In this document: positions 55,753 through 64,000 of the stretch, in pieces
How positions within the stretch are numbered: the stretch's first letter is position 1
Layout: the number at the start of each line of letters is the position of its first letter
NCBI GenBank assembly: GCA_033085395.1
Contig: JANQBS010000054.1
Location: forward strand, 62,001 to 126,000
Direction of reading: 5' to 3'
From: Xanthoparmelia taractica
Lineage: Eukaryota > Ascomycota > Lecanoromycetes > Lecanorales > Parmeliaceae
DNA length: 64,000 bases
Program-made: the position numbers and the translations under genes
The notes under the pieces: generated by a model
Told to the model about the DNA's origin: nothing
The model's input: only the letters and a program-made list of their open reading frames with translations
The model's database searches: none

Positions 55753-57158
55753 ATGTCAGCCGTGTCAGACAGCCGCCGTCCAACCCTCCAAGAGCGACAA
55801 AAGTCTTTCCTCCATGACACTATCTCCTCTCCAGGTGCCGTTAGAATCAACGTCCAAGGGGCTTTCATTGTGGACCAAGTACCTTCTAACACGCCCGATC
55901 AACTGGAACATGGAGTGCAGCATGACAGTAGAGACATCCGTTTACCCAATCACAAGGCTGTAGTGAGCCATATCGCCCTGGATATAGGTGGCTCTCTTGC
56001 CAAGCTCGTCTATTTTTCGCGAGAGCCGGAGGAGGTGTGTACATCTCGAACCATCACAATTCATTGCCTACAAATTTGAGCTGCTAGCCACTGTTGAATA
56101 GTACTTGTTTCGACTTCGCTCATTCCATGAGCATTCTGAGGAAACGCTGACTCCAAGTATTTTACCAGCTGGGAGGCAGACTCAACTTTCTCAAATTCGA
56201 GACCAACAGAATAGATCAGTGCTTTAACTTCGTGCAGGAACTCAAGACTAAACAGCAACGACTGGACGGGTCTCGGCCTGGAGAGCTTTGCGTCATGGCA
56301 ACTGGTGGAGGCGCGTACAAATTTTATGACGAAATGAAGAGTGTATTGGGCGTAGAAGTGCTTCGCGAAGACGAGATGGAGTGCTTAATCATGGGCCTCG
56401 ACTTCTTCATCACGGAGATCCCACGCGAAGTCTTCACCTACGCCGATTCGGACCCCATGCACTTCGAGGAACCACGTGCCAATATCTATCCATACCTTCT
56501 AGTCAATATTGGATCAGGCGTCTCAATGGTAAAGGTCTCAGGGCCGAAACAGTTCGAACGCATTGGAGGCACCTCACTTGGTGGAGGCACCTTTTGGGGT
56601 CTTCTGTCTCTGCTTACTGGAGCAAGAACATTCGACGATATGCTGGCGATGGCCGACCGAGGTGACAATACGACAATCGATATGCTTGTTGGCGACATAT
56701 ACGGCACTGACTACAGCAAAATCGGGTTGAAGACCACTACCATTGCCAGCAGCTTCGGCAAAGTCTTCAAGATGAAAAGACAGGGCGAGAATGATGCTGA
56801 AGATGGGAGTGGCCTTTCGAATGGTGATCCTCGGTCGGCCAATGGAAGTGCTGGTCCGGACCGGGCATTCGCCCCAGAAGACATCAGCAGAAGTTTGTTA
56901 TATGCCGTTAGTAATAACATCGGCCAGATAGCGTACCTGCAGAGCGAAAAGCATAAGCTTGAGCACATATACTTCGGTGGCTCTTTTATCCGTGGACATC
57001 GGCAAACCATGAATACCTTATCATATGCCATCAGGTTCTGGTCAAAGGGCGAAAAGAAAGCGTACTTCCTACGCCACGAAGGCTATCTGGGATCCGTTGG
57101 AGCATTCCTAAAGCGCCAGCCAAAAAATTGGGGCCGGAGGAACAGTTTCGAAGTGTGA
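55753..57158 (+). CDS. Pantothenate kinase, eukaryotic type II
   Basis: Exons 55753-56034 and 56169-57158 (423 aa). Start at MSAVSDSRRP; a further-upstream reading begins only with a TTG. The ASKHA fold shows phosphate-1 loop HIALDIGGSLAKLVYFSRE, then after the intron LGGRLNFLKFETNRIDQC, ELCVMATGGGAYKFYDEMKS, YPYLLVNIGSGVSMVKVSGP, RIGGTSLGGGTFWGLLSLLT and HIYFGGSFIRGHRQTMNTLS, all typical of PanK. It phosphorylates pantothenate, the committed step of coenzyme A synthesis. The 134-nt intron is longer than most here, but its ends and phase restore the domain exactly. Confidence 0.95.
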
Positions 57159-59210
57159 AAGGTGGCACTCACCTTTGAAATTGCTCATATGCAGTGGTCT
57201 GCTCCAAGAAACTCTTACCACTACCAATCAAGTGCATCTCTGGAGGTTTTGGTAAAGTACAAATCCGTAAGATAGTCCTGTGGAGAAGCCTGAGAGCTAA
57301 AGCTGGAAACCCAAAGCCAAGAGAGATCTCCTGCCTATTAGATATAGTCTACCAAGGGAAAGACGCGCCGAATCCCTCGATCACGACTTCCTGCCGTGCC
57401 AAAGGATCAAGCATCAACTTTTCAAGAATTCAAGTTTCAGCGCTCATGCCATCCCTATTCCCACAATCGTTGAGCTTTTTTTCTGCCACCCTGTTCGATG
57501 GCTTCTCCCCGCATTTGAGCTTTTCCATCTTGCATTTTCCTTCCAACTGGCAGTCATTAATGATCCAGTTCAAGAACACTTGTAGCCTTTCCGTATTTAT
57601 CTGCCCTAAATACACCTTTCTGTTCTAGTCTCACTACCGTGATGATGGCCTTTGCAAGATCGTTGATTCTCCGGCTATCTCCCTCAGCAACTGCTGAGGC
57701 TAGCAAGCTGGCACAAAGTCATTTTGCTTCTAAGGCACTGGTGAACAATTTGGTTCCGACTTCCAAGGTTCAAGGTCATCGAACCTCAACTCATGTCAGA
57801 AGGGTCCAGATGTGCTGATTTGGAAGATGCGGGCTTTGCTGTTAGGTATCGCGCTATAGCCCCGTCTGGTACTCAAGCACTCGTTGATATCGATCGAGAT
57901 TCTTGCAGAGGAGCGGGAGGCTTCAGCGAGAGCAATTATCTTCTGGATACCTGTGCCCCATCATTGTCCCACTATCACGGTCCCATATAACAATTCCATT
58001 CCTAGTATCAGCTCTCGAACCTAGTTCGTGATACTTTAATAGAGATCCGGCAGAGTGCATGTGGGGGTAGAGGCCACAAATATGGCCAATATTGCATTGT
58101 ACTCGTTATTGAGGACGAGACCGAGGAAGCGTGGTGTCATGCTCTAGCGAAGAGATAATATCCGCGTGGGGGAATCGGACACGGCTAGTCGGCTACATAC
58201 AAGGAGCTGGTTCCAGGAATTTGGGAGGGTTCAAAAAGTAAACTCTTGGGACCGAGATTAGATGGCTCGCCATTTTTACTTGCCCCAGGGGACATTTCCT
58301 CCTTGGGTGCGCCTCGGTCCAGGGGGAGACACTCCATATTAGTCATTTCTGATGGGGTTCCGCCGGCGACATTGCCTACGTCCCTGAAGCAATAGCTGTT
58401 AATTTTTCGCTAGCCAGCTATCCACGACGTTACTTAAAACGCTCTTCGATCAAGGGAATCTCTGTATGTTCGCTTGTGTTCATATAACGCCGGCGCTATC
58501 TGGCACTGTCGATATTTGCTGAAAAGATCCCCTCTCCGGATGGAATGCATGACAGTCAAAATTATCTCCTATGAGGGGTCCTGATCACATCGTCGACATT
58601 TTGCCGTGCGTCCAAAAATCGTGGTCGGTTTTTGCTCATTCGATCTTTTTGCCTAATCCATTTTAGTCCTTGTGTCTGCGATGGTATCTCTCAATCTTTA
58701 TCCGCCTACATCGTGTTTGGACTCAACCCCATATCTGTGGAAGCCCCTTCGTGTCCAAGGAGAAGTGAGCTGCGCTGCCACCTGCCTCCGCGGGCAATGT
58801 TCATCGCTAGGAAGTTAGCATAACGCAAAGTATTCATTTATCAAACCTAGATGACCTCCAAAAGGTGTATGGGTCCCTAGCTTGATGGATAAGTCAGCCA
58901 GTGTCATCTCTAAAAGTCCCCGTTATAGGTTCCCCAACTTGACAGCATATGAAGCCTGACAATGAAATGCTTGAGAGTTGTTTGTTGAACGACAGTATGC
59001 AGGAGGTCTTGCCGCCATGCCTGCGATAGCTCTTCTACGTCTGATTGTTAGTCATGAGCCTGGGTTCTGAGTTTGGGAGGAAGGAGCGATGCACAATTGC
59101 TTGTCCACTGTGGTTTAGTCTCAAGAGATCTCCTATCCTTTGGCATTTAGCAGCATAAGAAGCATTATTGAATCTCCTACCTTTCATATTTTTTCCCGAC
59201 GTCTACAGTC
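57159..59210. other. Intergenic, no gene seen
   Basis: 2 kb without a supported gene. The longest frames (57194-57628; 57793-57990) have no domain, no introns that would extend them, and irregular composition. No RNA gene recognised. Confidence 0.45.
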
Positions 59211-60450
59211 ATGACTAACGAGAGATTGGTAGCAATTTGCAGGCATGAATTAGGATTGGAAGAAGTTTACGACATTACTCGACTGGTCAGAGAAGTCAAG
59301 ATAGTACAAGAGGATTCGAGCGACACATATGCCAAGCTCACTAAAAAGCATAGAATCAACGCTCGGGAGATATTGTCCGGCTATATGTTAGCTTGGGAGT
59401 ATGTGGAAGGGTTGGACGGTTCAGGGCCTGGCCAACGGCTATGGAAGGGGACGATGTCCGGATCTAATGCTCTGATCTGGCCTAAGGACAAGAAGAAGTG
59501 GTGTGCAATGACAAAAATTCAGCTCAGCATGCTGACCATGTGCTAGGATCCTGGCGGGCGCTGAGAAGCTGTTCAACGAATTGCAGGACTATTCGATAAT
59601 TGACCGCCAGAAGGACAAGTCACGCTCGACGCCCAAGACTTACAGGAAAGCGGTAAGCCAACGCTGATGAAAGTGAAATCCCCACGTCTAATACCCAGTG
59701 CCTCGAATCTAGGACGCTGGAGATGTCTCATCTCCACCAGCTGCACCATCAACAATGACGCGGCCCACAAAACGGAGTAGACGAGGTGACAAGCAACCTA
59801 AGACTGGTATCAGTTGTGCGCCTGACTACGCGACTCCTGTTGCCCAAGACGCAAAGCTTGACGAACAAGCCTTCAGTCAGAAGGAGAAATCAAAGAAAGC
59901 AACCAGCAATGTGTGCTGCGACGTGGATTCCAATACGCAACTAGAAGCATCCGCCGCCAACGAGCCTACCGAAGACTCGCCGCGCGAAAAGAGAGCATTG
60001 ACGCCTCCGTGGATCCCAGAAAAAGGTCCTCTTCAGATATGGCCAGATTGGGGGTTCGGGGACGTTAGTAAGGAAGGAGTCCGGGCTCTGAGATCCCGGC
60101 CTATAAAGATCCACTGCGATGAACCAACGTCTAGGACTGCTCCCATGACGCGCCATAGACTAAAGAGGTCGAGGAGGAAGGCTAACCAAAAACAAGCCTC
60201 AGCTGAAAAGTACTCCAGCACTGTGTCTGCAAAGAGCAGCGAAGAGGAGCCCATTGGCGAGCGGATTACGAAACGAACTCGGAAGAGCCGCCTCCAGCTT
60301 GCGAATTCGCTTCTGGATCGTCTTCGAGCAACATCCGTAAATGTAGCTGACAATAAGAAGCCAGCCTCTCAGCAGCACCGACCAGCCGTCCCAGCTACTG
60401 GGGTTCAAAGGCCATGGGAAGCATCATCTGACACTGATATTTCGCAATAG
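59211..60450 (+). CDS. Unknown protein, likely nuclear
   Basis: Exons 59211-59500, 59547-59652, 59713-60450 (377 aa); introns 46 and 60 nt, both phase-consistent (junction KKW/ILAGAEKLFNEL and TYRKA/DAGDVSSPP). The N-terminal 130 residues look folded and helical (ERLVAICRHELGLEEVYDIT, INAREILSGYMLAWEYVEGL). The rest is basic, Lys/Arg/Ser-rich and disordered, with several nuclear-localisation-like clusters (RPTKRSRRGDK; RHRLKRSRRKANQK; RITKRTRKSR). One block (PPWIPEKGPLQIWPDWGFGD) stands out as possibly conserved. I do not recognise the family; a chromatin or RNA role would be a guess. Confidence 0.6.
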
Positions 60451-61089
60451 AGAGGGTGAGAAGGGCTCAGAGAGCGTCCATCGAGTCGCACTGAGCAAAC
60501 ATTATGAGTAGAGGGTAGAATTAGAGAGCTGGGAAGACAAGTAAGTAGGCCTAAGGATATTCAAGCAGTCAGTAATAAAACATCGCTCAACGAAGGATGT
60601 ACTGTATCGAACGGCCAGATACAAGTGTAACCTTGACCTCGCCGGTTTAAGCTCGTGCTGTGCCCTGAAAATATTCAGTCTTTACTCAACGCAGCAGATA
60701 CAGCTACGCAGGCCTCTCCGTCCGACAGCTCGGCAAATGTCTTGTTGAAGATGCATGGCTGAAAGACTGAAGCTCAGAAGTGATAATCCATGTGGAAGCA
60801 ATCAGCAACGTTGGCACGCAAGCGAGCCTCTGCTGGTATGTCTCTTCTCGAAATGCTTCAGGTTTTGATTCACGATTCGCACCGTAAAGAGAGACCAGAT
60901 GCGTGTAAGTGGTGTCCTTCTTGGAATGGACGGTACGGTTACAACACTGCGATTCACACAAGTGGTTTTTCATTGCTTTGAGCGCACGTAGCTACAGCCG
61001 CTACATGGCAAGATCATCCTTCGTTCTGCCTCAGCTTCTTCACGACAGCCTTCCATTCTGCTTTCCTTTCTCGTCCCTGAAGAATCAAC
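60451..61089. other. Intergenic, no gene seen
   Basis: About 640 bp between convergent genes. Short frames without domains. Confidence 0.4.
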
Positions 61090-61678
61090 CTAAGATGAAT
61101 TCGTAGTCGTCCCCCTCGCTCCCTTCGGCGCACCGGTCTGGAAACCATTCTTGAACTTGCGCGGGATCTCCTTCATCGAGCGCATGCGGCCGGTGCCGGT
61201 GGTCTTTCTTCGCTTGGCTTTCATTCCCCAATTGTCTGTGAGATACAGATTAGATCAAACTCTAGACTAGCGACGGGAGAAGAAGGTAATTGGTAGGAGT
61301 AGAGTAACAATTAGTGCGGAATCATCCTAGGGATGGAGAGGGCGTACATTGACGAATCTTAGCAGCGGGGTAGCCACACGATGAGCAGGTGTGCTTCTGG
61401 ATGTGGAGGGAGCGACGACCTGGAAGAGATGCAATTAGCTAAGCACTCGGTTCATAAGCCGGCATGGCAATTGACAGAAGCTCGGGCGCAGGAAATCTCT
61501 TCCAGAAGATCTCTTTCACCACTAAGGAAGCGGAGGCAATTGATGAGCTTACCGCAGCGTCTGCACAAAGTGTGCGTCTTGTTGTGACGTTTGCCAAAGG
61601 ACGAGGTACCCTTCGCTATTGGAAGGTCAGTTGCGGCCCTTGTTATCAGCTTATGTCGAAGCCTTCAAACGTACTCAT
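61090..61678 (-). CDS. RPL37: 60S ribosomal protein eL37 (L37)
   Basis: Exons 61678-61675, 61615-61553, 61419-61348, 61235-61090 (94 aa); introns 59, 133 and 112 nt. The first exon is just ATG plus one base. Splicing yields [18 protein letters not shown], then [20 protein letters not shown], whose four cysteines form the zinc site, then [20 protein letters not shown] and a basic C-terminus ending [10 protein letters not shown]. This is close to the universal eL37 sequence and length (about 90 residues). It is a structural protein of the large ribosomal subunit, near the peptide-exit side. Intron-rich 5' ends are normal for fungal ribosomal protein genes. It is too fragmented to appear as one open frame. 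Confidence 0.97.
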
Positions 61679-62557
61679 CTTGAGCTGGGAATCTCTATTG
61701 CATCAAGTCAGCTGTAGAATGATATTCAGTTCTGCAGGGCTACACATACTCTCGTGCTGTCAGTACCGTTGAGGCGTGGGCGGTCGTTACTGGTAAATTT
61801 GGGAAGATTGACGTGCGAGATTCCGCCAAGCCCTCGCTTAGTTGTCGTTCGAATTGGGTATAGTAAGGTATAAAATACCTTAAGCACCACAATTCGACGC
61901 TCGTACCAGAGACTCAACTGCTCGACCTTACGTAGGTTAGAGGCTCTTCCAATGGTTTGGAACATAGATAGACACAGGTAGCATCTTTCTCTCCGAGTCA
62001 CCGACGAGCTCGTGATGTCCACTCCATTCGTTCAAAATCGTCAGTATCTATTATAGGAAAGACGGTCACTGCTAATATATTTCTCAGTTCTCAACATATG
62101 GTTTACCCGCCAACTTTGCGGCATTGGGTATACTTAGCCGGTAACGTTTCTATCCTCGGAGACCAGATCAAAGGATCGGAGAATAGACTGTACGGTGAAA
62201 TCAAAGGCCATGGGAGGCGATATCAAGGACTCGAAGAAGAACTTGAAAGATCTCACCCAACGACAGCATGGATTGGAAGTTCACGATATGGTAATGGCTG
62301 AGAAGTTACTCCGGGAATCGTGCCCTCTTGGCACGAATGAATGGATAGACATGGCGGTTGTTGATGACTGGGAGGAGTTGTTGCAGATGACTTTGCTTTT
62401 TTTGCTTCACCAAGCGTATATCTTACAATATAGCACACTGTACTACCTATTGCTTTAGATGACACTGGCTTTTAGCATTGCTTCAAGGCTCTCGACTCTG
62501 CTGAAGCGTTCAATACTCAATCAACGCATCCGGGTAGCAATGATTAGAATTCGACAG
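61679..62557. other. Upstream region of eL37 and possible small ORFs
   Basis: The left part is the eL37 promoter. At 62098-62458 two overlapping plus-strand frames encode partly charged peptides (GDQIKGSENRLYGEIKG; KDSKKNLKDLTQRQHGLE) that could belong to one small coiled-coil gene with an intron or frame change, but I cannot support a model. Confidence 0.35.
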
Positions 62558-63479
62558 CTAAGCACCTCTCTCAAATACCTTCACGCCAGCATCGGAGCCC
62601 ACATAGTACAAGTACTCCCTTTCTTCAACATGCCCATCAGTCGCAGACTGCCAGGCTTCTTTGCTAATCCTCAGAACGCCACTCACATCCTTCGCCGCGC
62701 CTGTATTAAGTTCCCTTACACTCATGATTGACCTCGCCTGGTGTGCTAAACTCATTACGAAAGCTGTGTGGGATACTTCGAGAGGCGTGGTGCGCGATTG
62801 AGAAATCGACAGATCGGCAGCTGAGGCAATGATCATGGAACAGACGTGCTTTTTTCCGACCTTTCAGTTAACCAATTGCATTGAGCCAATATTCTGACAG
62901 AACATATACTTCTCTGAGCTCCCCAATCATATCCAGCACCCCCAGCACCTCGCACTCCGTAGCCGCAAGCAAGAAGTCCAAGCCGTCCAGCACCAGTATA
63001 ACGTTCCCACCGTTGTTCAGAGTTTCCTTGCTCCCAATAGCTTTCATGATCTCTTTCTCCACATCAGCTATTCCCCCCGCATTTAGACCCAATCCACTAC
63101 TTAAGCCATCAAGGAGGTGCACTTTCTGGAAATCGATTCCCTAAACGCATAGGTGCCAGTTAGCTTCAATCCTTTTGGCATGATCTGCCAAAGACATCGA
63201 TCCTATCATACTTACCAGCTTCCGTCCGCTCTCCCTCCACCATGTCCCATCCCTCAGCCAGCTCACCAACACTATCCTTTGGGCGTAGGGCTCCCCTTGA
63301 GTACTGGGTATATCATGGCCAGTCCCGTAACCCCCGCTCTTCAATGCAGCACACATGAACCGTAAAATCAGCCAGTTTGTTGTAGCGCCTAGCGTCGAGG
63401 TGAGGAGTGTGAGAGAGGTGTAAGGAAGGTTGGAGAAATTGGGAGACAGCAACGGGGGAATCGGTGGCTGCGATGGCAT
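62558..63479 (-). CDS. ELP6: Elongator complex subunit Elp6
   Basis: Exons 63479-63216, 63140-62910, 62860-62558 (265 aa); introns 75 and 49 nt. The RecA-like fold without Walker motifs is visible: LTLLTSTLGATTNWLILRFM (degenerate P-loop region), RIVLVSWLRDGTWWRESGRK, IDFQKVHLLDGLSSGLGL, NVILVLDGLDFLLAATECEV (beta strand plus acidic end, Walker-B-like), and SHTAFVMSLAHQARSIMSVR with RELNTGAAKDVSGVLRIS. Elp6 assembles with Elp4 and Elp5 as the hexameric ring of Elongator, which acts in wobble-uridine tRNA modification. The length is close to yeast Elp6 (273 aa). Confidence 0.88.
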
Positions 63480-64000
63480 CTAGGATGGTTTCGCGAATGA
63501 TGAAGAGCGTGCATGAGTCATAATTTCTAGGGCGCAGTCAGAAATGAATTTGGCAATCTTTGGGGGGGGGAAGAGAAGGACGGATTTTCGGCTTTAAGGG
63601 GAAGAGGGCGTGGAGGGTTATTATAATAAGGCGTCCTCTACGAATTGCAACCATTACAATGCTTGGTACTCATTCTTCAAAGTCGTCTTGAATGATTTGG
63701 CAGTAAATTCTATGCTAGTAGTGAGCTCGCGAAGATGAATCGCATACTGTATGAAGTACAAGAAGCCAGGTGCATTGCTCTCGTCCTCCGCTAAGCCTTC
63801 TTCATCTCGCCGTGATTCTTTGCTGCCAATGTGATGCGCGTTTCAAGTAATGTAAGAGTATGCAAGCGTCGTGCAGGAACGGAAATGCAATTGGGGTTTT
63901 TGGGTATTTTGATTTCTTCGCGAAGAGGCGGTACGTGTAACAGTCTGTTTCGAGGTGGATGTTGTATGCCCTGGGATGTTCTCAGTCTGAATTGTGATTG
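63480..64000. other. Intergenic to window end
   Basis: Elp6 promoter side, with a poly-G run near 63561. No gene seen up to the window edge. Confidence 0.4.

Noticed and set aside
62098..62458. Small coiled-coil-like gene from two overlapping frames
   Set aside because: No convincing splice sites join the frames, and neither has a domain; left as a note in the intergenic entry.

Overview
The window is nuclear chromosomal DNA of a filamentous ascomycete (Pezizomycotina). The reasons are: many genes with short GT-AG introns (about 46-160 nt, often with CTGAC/CTAAC-like branch sites); an AspE-type septin, a class that yeasts lack; an N-terminally extended RS/acidic annexin of the AnxC4 kind; a secreted GH3 beta-glucosidase; a TOK-type potassium channel; and typical Pezizomycotina unknowns such as a 2EXR-like protein. 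The species and class cannot be told from the sequence. Coordinates are gene spans; exons were rebuilt by eye from splice sites and reading-frame phase, and are listed in each entry.

Layout. 1-2929 (+): 5'-truncated FHA-Ser/Thr kinase-KilA-N/APSES fusion with two in-frame stops. 4739-6089 (-): zinc-finger-like unknown. 7145-8251 (-): NADPH-dependent medium-chain reductase. 8740-10459 (-): Gdt1/TMEM165-type cation transporter. 10983-13924 (+): Taz1/TRF-like telomere protein with a C-terminal telobox Myb. 14997-15893 (-): kinetochore protein Sos7. 16146-17423 (+): RS/RD-rich nuclear protein. 17797-18891 (+): FIT2/Scs3 lipid-droplet protein. 19421-20063 (-): four-TM protein. 20395-21961 (-): SRPK-like kinase with a stop in the glycine loop. 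22876-25738 (-): GH3 beta-glucosidase.

Then comes a gene-poor, partly AT-rich stretch (25.7-35.7 kb) holding only an EXPERA-domain membrane protein (28454-29312 +), a GNAT acetyltransferase (29537-30349 -) and a 2EXR-like protein (32556-33461 +). After it: GPI2/PIG-C (35675-37200 +), secreted NTF2-like protein (37410-38116 -), AspE septin (39632-41473 -), Vps62/TDA6-like secreted protein (42245-43397 -), annexin (44430-46874 +), TOK potassium channel (47407-49743 +), single-TM unknown (50105-50965 +), aldo/keto reductase (51587-52618 -), MFS transporter (53135-55014 -), pantothenate kinase (55753-57158 +), unknown nuclear-type protein (59211-60450 +), ribosomal protein eL37 (61090-61678 -) and Elongator subunit Elp6 (62558-63479 -).

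There is no operon logic and no biosynthetic gene cluster. Most genes are housekeeping, and several neighbours are divergent pairs that share a promoter region (Gdt1/Taz1, Sos7/RS protein, MFS/pantothenate kinase). The most unusual items are the FHA-kinase-KilA-N fusion and the pattern that both kinase genes, and no other gene here, carry premature stops, each explicable by a C-to-T change at CpA. I saw no tRNA, rRNA, CRISPR array, intact transposon or viral element.
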